Made by a program: the position numbers and the translations under genes. A DNA stretch of 64,000 nt. Source: Citrifermentans bemidjiense Bem. Lineage in GTDB: Bacteria > Desulfobacterota > Desulfuromonadia > Geobacterales > Geobacteraceae. Location of the stretch: positions 4,282,001 to 4,346,000 of the forward strand of contig NC_011146.1 in assembly GCF_000020725.1 (NCBI RefSeq), read 5' to 3'. The notes beneath the pieces were generated by a model. It was not told where the DNA came from, made no database searches, and saw only the letters and a program-made list of their open reading frames with translations. Shown piece after piece: positions 42,677-51,451 of this stretch; the first letter of the stretch is position 1; every line of letters starts with the position of its first letter.

Positions 42677-45600
42677 TCACTCCTCCCACTTGAACTCGGG
42701 CGCCGGTTCCTGCTGCGGCTTCTTCGCCGGGGCCTCTCCGCCGGTGGCCGGCACGCCGCGCACCGCCGCCTCCTTTATCGACTCCAGCAGGTGGTCCAGG
42801 GCGATCCGGTTCTGCGTCGGGGCGATGTTGACGTTCAGGTCCTTGATTCCGAGGGCGTTGGTGTTCAGGATCTGCAGCGCGTTGAAGGTAAGCTCCCCCT
42901 GCTCCAGCGTCGCCTTGATCTCCGCCTTGTCGTAGGCGCGGTCGCGGCTCAGGAAGAAGCCTGAGAGCTTCTGCTTGGCCAGGCGCTGCAGAAACTGCTT
43001 GCTCACCACCATCTTTTCGCCCCCCCCTTCGCGGGCCCAGAGATCGACGAAACCGGTCAGGCGCTTTTGGTCTCCCCCGATGCCGTGCACGCTGATAACG
43101 CCGTCCACGCGTCCGGAGATGTACCCCTCCAGGTTGGGGAGGCTCCTGCACAGGGCCTTCATGCTGAGACCGTTAACCAGGAGATCGCCGCGGTAGGTCG
43201 CCTCGCCTGCAAATAGAAGATGGCCTTTCCCCAACACAGTCCCGTCGTAAAGGGTAGTGCGCAGGGAGGTGATCTCAGTGAGGCCGTTTTGCGCACGAAG
43301 TTGCACGCTGAGCTTTCCGGTCTGTACGGATCCGAAGCCAATCTTCTCCACGGTGAGCAGGTCTCCCCCCGGCGGGGTTGCGCGCAGTTGCGCCAGGACG
43401 CGGGGATAGTTCTCCCTGCTGAACTCCCCAGCGGCGCGGGGGGCGGCACTCCCCTTCCCCCCGAAGTCCAGAGATAGGGGAATCCTTCCGTTCAGGTCCG
43501 CCACCAGGAATTTCTGGGCTGGCGCCTCCACCCTCCCCCCTCTCACCGTCACGCCGCCGTTGAGAATCTTGCGTCCCTCACGCAGTTCTATCCTTCCCTC
43601 CGCCGCCACGCTCCCCTTCACCGTTGCTTCCTGGATCAGCGGTGGGGCGAGATTGATGAGCGACTCCACCAGGTCGTTCAACGAGGTATCCGGCAGGGCG
43701 AGCAGCAAGGTCCCGCGCCGCTTGTCCGACAGCGCGTCCGCTATCTCCCCTCGCGCGGTGAGGGTAACGCCCCGGCCCGGCATGACGGTGCCCTCGTCGA
43801 TGGTCAGGGTTCCTCCGGAGAGGCGCCCCTTGACCGAGGCGGCTGCACCCGAGACGAGGGTCTTGCCCGTGGCGTTCGCGAGGGTCAGGTCCCGCCCCCT
43901 GGCGTCGAAGCGACAGGAGAGACCGCTTTTCCCGGCATTGGTCCCTTCCAGTTTCAAGTCCACGGTACCCGCGCTGGGGCGGGTGCCGGCTTCGCCGGCG
44001 GCGAGGCGCGAAATCTCCTTCGCGGCGGCGCCGGTTATGCTGACGTTGAAGCTGGACGGCGCTCCCGGGGCAAAGGGGCGAAAGGCCGCCTTTCCCGCCA
44101 CCTTCCCCCCCAGCAGTTGCCCGTTCAGTTCGGCCCTTCCACCCTGTCTCGCAAAAACGGCATGCAGGACGGGGGCGGCCATCGCCGCATTGCGCCAGGA
44201 GAGTGCGCGGGAGGCGAGATCGGCGCTTCCATCCAGCCATTTATCCTTCCCTTCGCCGACGAGGCTCCCCCTTACCCTTCCTGCGATGCCGGAGAGCTGC
44301 AAGTTGCCCTGTCCGAGCGCCCCCCCCTCCAGATCGAAGCGCAGCGGACGACGGGTAAGCTGCCCGGTCACTGTCGCGCCCGGAAGTTCTCCGCTCAGGC
44401 TCGTGGCGGAGAAGCGGGTTTCCCCCCAGGAGGCCTGCACCCCGTTCAGGTAGAGGTAGCGGTCCGCCACCCGGTAGGCGAAACGCGCGTCGCCGTTCTT
44501 TCCCTGAAAGGAGATTGCGGCGAGACGGGCATCCCCGTGGACCTGCAGCTTCTCTCCCCGCTTCTTCACCGTGGCCGTCGCCGTCCCAGCCTTCACGCCG
44601 ATATTGTCCTTCCCCTGTTTCCCCTGGAGGTTGGCGACCATGAGCCGGGCCGAGGCGCTGAGCTCCTTCGCCCCTTTGCCCGCCAGTTGCACGCTGCCAG
44701 TGCCGGTTCCGGAGAGCGCCTCCATGCCGTAGCGGGAGAGCCACGGGTTGAGCCGCTCCGGCTCCCTGGTTGCAAAGGCGAGGTCGGCCCGTAGCGGCTC
44801 GGAGCTCCCCACGTCGTAAGCAACGCTCCCCGACACGGCTACCCCCATGACCCGCGCAGATAGCGCCTCGCTCCTGGCGCGAAGTGGCTTCAGCCCCGCG
44901 GAGAGGGTGAACTCCACCGGGAGCTCCAGCGCCTGGACCAGCGCCTTCGGCTCCGGACGAGGGAGGGAGAATTTGCCGCGCGCGGAAACGGTCGCACCAC
45001 GTCGGGAGAGGGCGAGATCTCCCGCCACCCCCGCCGCGATCAGGTCCTTTTCTCGGGCCAGCAAGCCGTCCCGCAGTTGCAGGTTCCCCACCACGCTCTC
45101 GATACCCGCCCTGCCGTTTCCTTCCAGGCGCAACGATTCGCAGCGGAGCCTGCCGCCGAAGTTCAGGTCGTGGCGCGATTCCTCCGGCAGTAGCACGTTT
45201 ATCAGCGCCAGGTCCACGGCGTCCATGGAAACAAGGAGGTCGAACACCCGTTCCTTCTTCACGCCGGTGACGGTTCCCCCCGCCTGCAGCCGCGCCATCT
45301 TGTCTATGGTAAGCGTGGCTTCATCCAAATGGGCGGTGTCCTCGGAGAGGCTGTAGACGCCGTTGAACTGCAAAAGGCCGGCGATGGGATAGTCGCCGCG
45401 GGCGGCGGGGATCAGTACCCTGCGGAAGGAGAAGCTTCCGGTGCTTTTCAGCTCGCCCTTCGCCAGGACCGCGCTCGCCTGCAGCGCCCCTTGGGCATCC
45501 TGGAATGGCTCGGGATCCTTGAGCTTGAAGAGGGACGCCAGATTTTTTAAGGAGATGGAAGGCGCCTTCAGGGAGAGGTCGACAGCGGCGTCCGCACCCG

Positions 45601-46240
45601 GGCGGGCCGTCCCCGTAAGCAGATAGCGGTTACGGGCGCCGTCCTCGAAGGCGAGTTCCACCTGTGCGCTGCGCGATCCGCCGCTAGCCAGATTGAAGAC
45701 CTGCAGGTTGATTCCGTGCACCCCCTCCCCCTGGATGGTGATGCTGCTGTTTTTCACCAAGAGCTTCCCGATCACCGTTTCCGGGGCGGCTTTCCCCGGG
45801 GGCCTCCGGGCCGCTAGCCGGCGCTGGATCCCGGCGAAGTTCCAGGTGCCGTGGGCATCTTTTTCCAGGGCGAGCTTCCCCCCCTCGACGTCTATCAGCT
45901 CGAAGCGCTGCCGTCCCCACAAGAGTTGGATCCACCGCGGGGCAATGACCACCCTGTCCGCCGAGAAGAGTTCACCGGAAGCAAACCCCGCAGGGTTCTT
46001 CAGGCGCACCCCCTTCAGGACGAGGGTTCTGCCGGAAAGGTCGATCTCCTTGACGGTGAATTCCTGCTGCAGCCGGTCGGTGACCAGGCGGGAGAGCTGG
46101 GAAGCGGGGTACGAAGTGGCGAGGTAAATCCGGAAGGCGACGAGGCAAAGCAGCACCAGGCCCAATGCCGATGCAGCAACGAGAAAGGCGATGCTGGCGT
46201 TTTTTTTGAGGTCCTTCTCTTTCTTCTCGGGTTCACTCAT
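42677..46240 (-). CDS. AsmA/YdbH-like intermembrane lipid-transport protein
   Basis: An 1187-residue protein with one N-terminal membrane anchor (IAFLVAASALGLVLLCLVAF, residues about 17-38) and an otherwise periplasmic, beta-rich body. The first 130 residues show AsmA-type features (VTDRLQQEFTVKEIDLSGRT, LKGVRLKNPAGFASGELFSA). The C-terminal third has alternating strands and AsmA/YdbH-like text (LSMKALCRSLPNLEGYISGR, GVISVHGIGGDQKRLTGFVD). Such proteins form grooves carrying phospholipids to the outer membrane. The downstream YnbE/YdbL-like lipoprotein supports the YdbH assignment over TamB. The last 35 residues are proline- and lysine-rich. Confidence 0.8.
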   Translation of the reverse strand: MSEPEKKEKDLKKNASIAFLVAASALGLVLLCLVAFRIYLATSYPASQLSRLVTDRLQQEFTVKEIDLSGRTLVLKGVRLKNPAGFASGELFSADRVVIAPRWIQLLWGRQRFELIDVEGGKLALEKDAHGTWNFAGIQRRLAARRPPGKAAPETVIGKLLVKNSSITIQGEGVHGINLQVFNLASGGSRSAQVELAFEDGARNRYLLTGTARPGADAAVDLSLKAPSISLKNLASLFKLKDPEPFQDAQGALQASAVLAKGELKSTGSFSFRRVLIPAARGDYPIAGLLQFNGVYSLSEDTAHLDEATLTIDKMARLQAGGTVTGVKKERVFDLLVSMDAVDLALINVLLPEESRHDLNFGGRLRCESLRLEGNGRAGIESVVGNLQLRDGLLAREKDLIAAGVAGDLALSRRGATVSARGKFSLPRPEPKALVQALELPVEFTLSAGLKPLRARSEALSARVMGVAVSGSVAYDVGSSEPLRADLAFATREPERLNPWLSRYGMEALSGTGTGSVQLAGKGAKELSASARLMVANLQGKQGKDNIGVKAGTATATVKKRGEKLQVHGDARLAAISFQGKNGDARFAYRVADRYLYLNGVQASWGETRFSATSLSGELPGATVTGQLTRRPLRFDLEGGALGQGNLQLSGIAGRVRGSLVGEGKDKWLDGSADLASRALSWRNAAMAAPVLHAVFARQGGRAELNGQLLGGKVAGKAAFRPFAPGAPSSFNVSITGAAAKEISRLAAGEAGTRPSAGTVDLKLEGTNAGKSGLSCRFDARGRDLTLANATGKTLVSGAAASVKGRLSGGTLTIDEGTVMPGRGVTLTARGEIADALSDKRRGTLLLALPDTSLNDLVESLINLAPPLIQEATVKGSVAAEGRIELREGRKILNGGVTVRGGRVEAPAQKFLVADLNGRIPLSLDFGGKGSAAPRAAGEFSRENYPRVLAQLRATPPGGDLLTVEKIGFGSVQTGKLSVQLRAQNGLTEITSLRTTLYDGTVLGKGHLLFAGEATYRGDLLVNGLSMKALCRSLPNLEGYISGRVDGVISVHGIGGDQKRLTGFVDLWAREGGGEKMVVSKQFLQRLAKQKLSGFFLSRDRAYDKAEIKATLEQGELTFNALQILNTNALGIKDLNVNIAPTQNRIALDHLLESIKEAAVRGVPATGGEAPAKKPQQEPAPEFKWEE

Positions 46241-46334
46241 GGTTCGGTTCCTTTGCAGCGAGAACTGTACCCTGAATGGCCGTTATTACAAGGGAAAACG
46301 GGAGTGGCAAAAAGGGAGGGGGTCAAGGGGGAGT

Positions 46335-46378
46335 AAAAAAGGGGGCACCCGATCTCCCGGATGCCCCCTTGGTTTTTG
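46335..46378 (-). terminator. Rho-independent terminator after gap
   Basis: GGGGGCACCCG and CGGATGCCCCC pair around a short loop. On the minus strand a T run (TTTTTT) follows. It lies 20-60 bases beyond the GAPDH stop. Confidence 0.85.
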
Positions 46379-46396
46379 CTATTCAAAGGTTCCTGC

Positions 46397-47839
46397 TTAT
46401 GCCGGCAGCACCGGAAGTTCCAGGCCTGCCATCTTCTGTACCATGCGCACGACCTGGCAGCTGTAGCCGAACTCGTTGTCGTACCAGACGTAGAGGACGC
46501 AGCGGTTGCCCTGGACGATGGTGGCCAGAGAGTCGACCACGCCAGCGTGGCGCGAACCGACCATGTCGCTGGAAACGACGTCCGGGGAATTGGTGTAGTC
46601 GATCTGGTTCTGCAGCGGCGAGTCGAGCGACATGGCGCGCAGGTAGCCGTTCAACGTCGCGACGTCGGTTTCCGACTTGAGCTGCAGGTTCAGGATCGCC
46701 AGCGAGACGTTCGGGGTCGGCACGCGGATAGCGTTGCCGGTCAGCTTCCCGGTCAGCTCCGGAAGCACCTTGGCGACGGCCTTAGCGGCGCCGGTCTCGG
46801 TGATGACCATGTTCAACGGGGCGCTCCGCCCGCGGCGGTCCGCCTTGTGGTAGTTGTCTATCAGGTTCTGGTCGTTGGTGTAGGAGTGGCAGGTTTCCAC
46901 ATGGCCGCTCACGATCCCGAAGTTGTCGCTCACGGCCTTCAAAACCGGCACGATGGCGTTGGTGGTGCAGCTTGCCGCGGAGAAGATGCTCTCGGTGGAG
47001 GTGATCAGTTCATTGTTGACGCCGAAGACGACGTTCGGGATGTCCCCTTTGCCCGGTGCAGTGAGCACGACCTGGGAGACGCCCGACGCCTTCAGGTGAC
47101 GCCCCAGTCCTTCGCGGTCGCGCCACTTGCCGGTGTTGTCGATCACGATCGCGTTATGGATGCCGTACTGTGCGTAGTCTACGTTCTCCGGCGCGTCGGC
47201 GTAGATGATGCGGATCATGTTGCCGTTGGCGATGATCGCGTTTTCTTCCTCGTCGATGGTGATGATCCCGTTGAAGGGTCCGTGCACCGAGTCGCGACGC
47301 AGAAGGCTCGCCCTTTTCACCAGGTCGTCCGGGCCGCCCTTGCGGACCACGGCCGCGCGCAGCCTGAGCTTCTCGCCGGAGCCGGACTTCTCGACCAGGA
47401 TGCGGGCCACGAGGCGACCGATGCGGCCGAAGCCGTACAGCACGATGTCCTGCGGCTCGTCCAAAAGCGGCGTGCGGCCGGTATTGACGGAGGCAAGTTC
47501 GCGGCTCAGGAAGTCGGCGACCGAGCCTCCCTGCTGCGACTGGTAGCGGACCGCCAGCCTTCCCAGGTCGATGCGGGCCGGAGCGAGGTCCATCTTGCCG
47601 ATGGCTTCGAGAATGGGAAATGTCTCCTGCACGGTCAGCTCGCCGTCGAGGATCAGGCGGGCGAACCGGTGCGCCTTGAGGATGTCGATGGTCGGGATGT
47701 TGACCAACGACTTGCCGTACACGGTGGTCACGATGTTGTGGTCACGGTACAGGCGACCGATGATGGGGAGCATCTGCTCTGCAAGCTCCTCGTGCCCCTG
47801 CCACTCCTTCAAATACGCTTCCTGTTTCTTCATGATCAT
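46397..47839 (-). CDS. gap: Glyceraldehyde-3-phosphate dehydrogenase, N-terminally extended
   Basis: A 480-residue GAPDH. The NAD fold starts only at residue 132 (DIVLYGFGRIGRLVARILVE). The catalytic cysteine is C291 in SAASCTTN, with the partner histidine in ETCHSYTNDQ, and the C terminus (VLYVWYDNEFGYSCQVVRMV) is normal. The first 128 residues are a helical extension (YLKEWQGHEELAEQMLPIIG, LGRLAVRYQSQQGGSVADFL). Long GAPDHs of this type are known in Pseudomonas and related bacteria, often assigned to gluconeogenic use. AAGGGA lies 8 bases before the first ATG. No neighbouring glycolysis gene accompanies it. Confidence 0.94.
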   Translation of the reverse strand: MIMKKQEAYLKEWQGHEELAEQMLPIIGRLYRDHNIVTTVYGKSLVNIPTIDILKAHRFARLILDGELTVQETFPILEAIGKMDLAPARIDLGRLAVRYQSQQGGSVADFLSRELASVNTGRTPLLDEPQDIVLYGFGRIGRLVARILVEKSGSGEKLRLRAAVVRKGGPDDLVKRASLLRRDSVHGPFNGIITIDEEENAIIANGNMIRIIYADAPENVDYAQYGIHNAIVIDNTGKWRDREGLGRHLKASGVSQVVLTAPGKGDIPNVVFGVNNELITSTESIFSAASCTTNAIVPVLKAVSDNFGIVSGHVETCHSYTNDQNLIDNYHKADRRGRSAPLNMVITETGAAKAVAKVLPELTGKLTGNAIRVPTPNVSLAILNLQLKSETDVATLNGYLRAMSLDSPLQNQIDYTNSPDVVSSDMVGSRHAGVVDSLATIVQGNRCVLYVWYDNEFGYSCQVVRMVQKMAGLELPVLPA

Positions 47840-48149
47840 AGATTCGTTCCCTTCTCAGAAAATAACGCCTGTTCTTTGAGATAAAGTGCAGCGCAAACTT
47901 TTTGTGTCTCAGGGAAATGGAGGCAGTATCTAGGTTTCCCGGTGAGCTTGTGTAGCCTCGGCAAATTTTATTCAATAACAGAAAAAAATTGCAGTTAATC
48001 CGGCGTAAACCCCAGCATCCTACTGCATTTGCGTGCTGTAAACAATTATTACTTCTAGGCAGAAGTTAAATAGTGTTTTTGTTAATTATTTGGAACAAAT
48101 AAACCTGGCGTGTTCCGAGGTGGATCCGGCAGACCCCAACGTCAAAGTT
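47840..48149. other. AT-rich intergenic region, no gene seen
   Basis: This gap between gap and the DUF486 gene (divergent) is markedly AT-richer than its surroundings. I see no open frame with a ribosome site. It presumably contains the gap promoter, but no convincing -35/-10 pair was found. GGAACA and TGTTCC (near 48091 and 48110) form a small dyad. Confidence 0.6.
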
Positions 48150-48179
48150 TTGCACCGGCGCCCGCTGTCGTGCTATGCT
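48150..48179 (+). promoter_or_regulatory. Candidate promoter of the DUF486 gene
   Basis: TTGCAC, an 18-base spacer and TATGCT. It implies an untranslated leader of about 110 bases before the ATG at 48299, in which GCCGGCTCGCCGG and CCCCCGGC stretches could pair. Confidence 0.4.
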
Positions 48180-48298
48180 TCGCAGCTGCCGGCTCGCCGG
48201 AACCCGAACAGGGTATTTACAGCACGGAATAATCCCCCGGCAGCCCACCTGGTTCCCAGGTTCTGCTTCAGAAGAAACCGCTACGAAGAAGGACCGCC

Positions 48299-48628
48299 AT
48301 GAGAACCATTGTCCTGCTTGTCTTGTCCAACGTGTTCATGACCTTCGCCTGGTACGCCCACCTGAAGGACCTGCGCAGCGCGCCGGTCTATGTGGCGATT
48401 CTGGCCAGTTGGGGGATAGCCCTTTTCGAGTACATGCTGCAGGTCCCGGCGAACCGCGCCGGATACGGTACCTTTAGCCTGGGACAATTAAAAATAATGC
48501 AGGAAATTATCACCCTTTCTGTCTTCGTCCCCTTTGCCGTCTTCTACATGGGGCAACCGCTCAAGCTCGACTACCTCTGGGCCGGTTGCTGCATGGCGGG
48601 GGCGGTGTTCTTCATCTTCCGGGGCTGA
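48299..48628 (+). CDS. DUF486 small membrane protein (DMT-like)
   Basis: A 109-residue protein of the DUF486 family with four hydrophobic segments (MRTIVLLVLSNVFMTFAWYA; APVYVAILASWGIALFEYML; ITLSVFVPFAVFYMG; YLWAGCCMAGAVFFIFRG). The conserved HLK, EYxxQVPANRxGY and LKIxQE patterns are present. The fold resembles a half-size drug/metabolite transporter; the family's substrate is unknown. AGAAGGA precedes the ATG. Confidence 0.9.
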   Translation: MRTIVLLVLSNVFMTFAWYAHLKDLRSAPVYVAILASWGIALFEYMLQVPANRAGYGTFSLGQLKIMQEIITLSVFVPFAVFYMGQPLKLDYLWAGCCMAGAVFFIFRG

Positions 48629-48703
48629 CAGAAAGGGCAAAAGAGAGCGCCCCGAGCCGGTTGGGCCGTATCAGATAGTCGATTAAAATCAGGAGGATTG
48701 GAT

Positions 48704-49009
48704 ATGATCAGCGTAGTAGCTTCGATAACGGTGAAAGAGGGGAAGCGTGAAGAGTTCCTGGAGATCTTCCACGGGAACGTCCCCAAGGTCAGGAATGAGG
48801 AAGGGTGCGTCGAATATTTTCCCGCCATCGACGCCGACTCCGGAATCGGGGTGCAAACGCTCGACCCTCAGGTCGTGACGGTGATGGAAAAGTGGCAAAG
48901 CATGGAGGCGCTGCACCGGCATTTGGAGTCGGCGCACATGCTGGAGTATCGGGAAAAGGTGAAGGATCTGGTGGAAGGAGTGTCACTCAAGGTGCTGCGG
49001 CAGGCCTGA
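48704..49009 (+). CDS. Antibiotic-biosynthesis-monooxygenase (ABM) domain protein
   Basis: A 101-residue single ABM domain of the ferredoxin-like dimeric alpha/beta-barrel fold. VVASITVKEGKREEFLEIFH, the NEEGCVEYFPAIDAD core and WQSMEALHRHLESAHMLEY are the usual strand-helix markers. Relatives include quinol monooxygenase YgiN, but many have no known substrate. AGGAGG lies 7 bases before the ATG at 48704, which decides the start over the TTG two codons upstream. Confidence 0.85.
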   Translation: MISVVASITVKEGKREEFLEIFHGNVPKVRNEEGCVEYFPAIDADSGIGVQTLDPQVVTVMEKWQSMEALHRHLESAHMLEYREKVKDLVEGVSLKVLRQA

Positions 49010-49032
49010 CGGCAACGAGGCGGAGGGGCGCG

Positions 49033-49503
49033 ATGAAAGGGACAAGCTACAAAGGGCTGCGGATGGTCTCCATCATGGAGGGGATGAAGGGGATCATCGT
49101 GCTGGCGGCCGGATGCGGGGTGCTCACGCTGATCCACAAAGACCTTCACGACATGGCCGTGCAACTGGTTGAGGTCCTGCACATGAACCCGGCAAGGCAC
49201 TACCCCTCCATCTTCATCGACACTGCGAACCGCATCACCGAACCGCAACTTTGGCTCCTCGCCCTGTCGGCGCTTGCCTACTCGGCGGTCCGCCTGGCAG
49301 AGGCTTATGGGCTGTGGAAAGAGTGCCCCTGGGCGGAATGGCTCGGCTTTTTATCGGGGGGTATCTACCTTCCCGTCGAGATCGTCGAGATCTGGCGCAA
49401 GCCCGTCTGGCCCCGCATAGCTGTCTTCATCGTCAACGTCGCCGTCGTAGGCTACCTCGCCTTGATGCTCAAGCGCCGCAAGGGACGCCCCTACCCCAGG
49501 TAA
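49033..49503 (+). CDS. DUF2127 membrane protein
   Basis: A 156-residue protein with four hydrophobic segments. MEGMKGIIVLAAGCGVLTLI, RITEPQLWLLALSALAYSAV and RLAEAYGLWKECPWAEWLGF, then SGGIYLPVEIVEIWRKPVWP, are characteristic of the DUF2127 family. Its function is unknown. GGAGGGG precedes the ATG at 49033. It is 23 bases after the ABM gene and overlaps the convergent isomerase gene by 13 bases at its end. Confidence 0.85.
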   Translation: MKGTSYKGLRMVSIMEGMKGIIVLAAGCGVLTLIHKDLHDMAVQLVEVLHMNPARHYPSIFIDTANRITEPQLWLLALSALAYSAVRLAEAYGLWKECPWAEWLGFLSGGIYLPVEIVEIWRKPVWPRIAVFIVNVAVVGYLALMLKRRKGRPYPR

Positions 49504-50264
49504 GGCTTGAGCGCCTCCAGGGACCTCTCCAGATCCTTCATGCTGTGCGCCTCTATGGTGTAGGCCGCGTCGGGGGCGTAGCGCTCCATCAGGTCGAAGA
49601 ACTGCTTGAAGTCGATCCCCCCTTCGCCCGGAGGGGCATGCTCGTCGCGGGTGCCGCCGTTGTCGTGAATATGCACCTCGGCAATCCTCCCCCCCAGCGC
49701 CTCGAACCACTCGGCCATCCCCACCTTTTTGAACAGGTTCCAGTGCCCGACGTCGAAGCAGTGCCCGAAGCGCTGGTGCTCCACCGCCTCGAACAGCGCC
49801 TTCAGGGTTGAGGGCTCCTCCTCGAAGATGTTCTCCACCGCGATGACAGTGCCGATCTCCTCGGCCCGCACCAGCACCTCCCGCCAGACCGCTACGCTCA
49901 GCTCGAGCCACTGCGCGGCCGCCTCGCCGTAGCGCCACCGGTCGAATCCCGGGTGGAACACCATCACCTCCGGGCGCAGGGTCTGCGCCGCGTCGAGCAC
50001 CTGCTGGAAGCGGCGCACCGTGGCGGCCCTCAGCATCTTCTCGAAGGAGCCCGGGTTCAGGTCCATGAACGGCGCGTGGATGGTGCAACTGAGCCCCGCG
50101 CCTTTTAGCGCATCCGCCGTGGCGGCAAGTTGCGACGGTGCCAGAGCGTCCAGGGCGTCGGCGGAAAAGAAGATCTCCGGGTTGAGCCGGCGCTCCAGTA
50201 TGAAGGGGAGATGTTGCTCGATCTGCAGGTAGGGGACGTGGACGAAAACGCGTTTAGGCATCAT
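49491..50264 (-). CDS. Sugar-phosphate isomerase/epimerase-like TIM-barrel protein
   Basis: A 257-residue protein of the xylose-isomerase-like / AP-endonuclease-2 barrel family. CTIHAPFMDLNPGS, VMVFHPGFDRWRYGE, VIAVENIFEEEPS, HCFDVGHWNLFKK and IAEVHIHDNGGTRDEHAPPG supply the usual metal-binding His, Glu and Asp residues at the strand ends. The substrate is unknown. The start overlaps the potassium-channel gene by 11 bases, so they are probably co-transcribed. Confidence 0.87.
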   Translation of the reverse strand: MMPKRVFVHVPYLQIEQHLPFILERRLNPEIFFSADALDALAPSQLAATADALKGAGLSCTIHAPFMDLNPGSFEKMLRAATVRRFQQVLDAAQTLRPEVMVFHPGFDRWRYGEAAAQWLELSVAVWREVLVRAEEIGTVIAVENIFEEEPSTLKALFEAVEHQRFGHCFDVGHWNLFKKVGMAEWFEALGGRIAEVHIHDNGGTRDEHAPPGEGGIDFKQFFDLMERYAPDAAYTIEAHSMKDLERSLEALKPYLG

Positions 50265-51306
50265 TTTTCCTGTGCTTTTTGATCAGTTCTTCGGCGCAGG
50301 TATCGCAGCCGACCAACTGCTCCAGTTTCTGAATCGCCGCGGGTTCCCCCAAAACGATCAGCGTGTCGTGCGCCTCCAGCTTCGTGTGGGACTCCGGATT
50401 GAACACCATCTTGCCGTTTTGCTTCTTGACGCCGACGATGATGACCCCGGTCTCCTTCCTGAACCCGGAACTGGCCAGGGTCTCGCCGATGAAACCACAG
50501 CCTGGGGGAATCAGGATTTCCTCCATCTGCAGTTCCATGTGCTCGTGGCCGGTGGCGATCTCGATGAAGTCGACCACCGTCGGGCGCAGTATCGCCTGGG
50601 CCATGCGGGAGCCGCCGATGAGATAGGGAGAGACGACCTTGTTGGCGCCGGCCCGCTTCAGCTTTATTTCCGACCCCTCCTCGCCGGCCCGCGCCAGGAT
50701 GAAGAGGTCCGGGTTGAGCCCGCGGGCGGTGAGGGTTATGTAGACGTTCTCGGTGTCCGAGGTGACCACCGAAATCAGCCCTCGCGCTTTCTTGATCCCC
50801 GCCTTCAGGAGCACGTCGTCGATGGTCGCGTCGCCGCGCAACACCAGGTAGCCCGGCCCGTCCTGCTCCATGATGTCCACCATGGCCGGGTCCTTTTCCA
50901 CCACCACGAACGGGAGCGGCTTCGCCGAGAACTCCTTGCAGATCAACGACCCAATCCGCCCGAACCCGCAGATGATGTAGTGCCCTTCCAGCGCAGCAAT
51001 CGCCTTTTCCACCTTCTTCCTCCCCATGATCCGCTGAAACTGCCCCTCGAACATGATCTGGGCAAGGCTGCCCACGATGTAACCTATGACGCCGACACCG
51101 AAAAATATCAGCAGCATGGTGAAGATCTTGCCGGCCGAACTGAGGTTGTGAACCTCCCTGAAGCCTACGGTGCCCAGGGTGATCACCGTCATGTACAAGG
51201 CGTCGAGTGCGTTCCACCCCTCGATAGCGATGTAGCCGAAGGTGCCGAACGACAGCAGGAGCAACAATACTCCTATCGAGATTTTCAGGTGCCGGACCGG
51301 ATCCAT
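50254..51306 (-). CDS. Potassium-channel-like protein with RCK domains
   Basis: A 350-residue two-helix channel with RCK (TrkA-N and TrkA-C) domains, MthK-like in layout. The first helix is ISIGVLLLLLSFGTFGYIAI, the pore helix and filter are ALYMTVITLGTVGFREV, and the second helix is FTMLLIFFGVGVIGYIVGSL. The filter reads TVGFR rather than TVGYG, so selectivity may differ. The RCK N domain has the nucleotide motif YIICGFGRIGSLICKEF and the C domain FIGETLASSGFRKETGVIIV. I chose the ATG at 51306 after GAGGGAG; a longer frame is unlikely. Confidence 0.88.
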   Translation of the reverse strand: MDPVRHLKISIGVLLLLLSFGTFGYIAIEGWNALDALYMTVITLGTVGFREVHNLSSAGKIFTMLLIFFGVGVIGYIVGSLAQIMFEGQFQRIMGRKKVEKAIAALEGHYIICGFGRIGSLICKEFSAKPLPFVVVEKDPAMVDIMEQDGPGYLVLRGDATIDDVLLKAGIKKARGLISVVTSDTENVYITLTARGLNPDLFILARAGEEGSEIKLKRAGANKVVSPYLIGGSRMAQAILRPTVVDFIEIATGHEHMELQMEEILIPPGCGFIGETLASSGFRKETGVIIVGVKKQNGKMVFNPESHTKLEAHDTLIVLGEPAAIQKLEQLVGCDTCAEELIKKHRKNDA

Positions 51307-51376
51307 ACTTGATACTCCCTCAGGGTCGCAAGATACCGTTGCCGTCTCCATATTTCAAGTGTTTTCACCTTAAAGT

Positions 51377-51405
51377 CTATAAATTTAAAGGGAAGTTCTT
51401 GACAA
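51377..51405 (-). promoter_or_regulatory. Candidate promoter of the channel gene
   Basis: On the minus strand TTGTCA, a 17-base spacer and TTATAG, about 65 bases before the ATG. Its -35 shares bases 51400-51404 with the -35 of the divergent gntR promoter. Confidence 0.45.
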
Positions 51406-51426
51406 TCTTTGGATACTGTATACAAT
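51399..51426 (+). promoter_or_regulatory. Candidate promoter of the GntR/FCD regulator with operator-like palindrome
   Basis: TTGACA, a 16-base spacer and TACAAT, about 25 bases before the ATG. The palindrome TGTATACA (51417-51424), within ATACTGTATACAATAC, overlaps the -10 and resembles operators of FadR/LldR-type regulators. This suggests autorepression. Confidence 0.6.
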
Positions 51427-51451
51427 ACGGCCGATCATTGAGGGGGACCGT

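Noticed and set aside
48180-48298. Riboswitch in the DUF486 leader
   Set aside because: Some pairing is possible, but no known aptamer core could be recognised.
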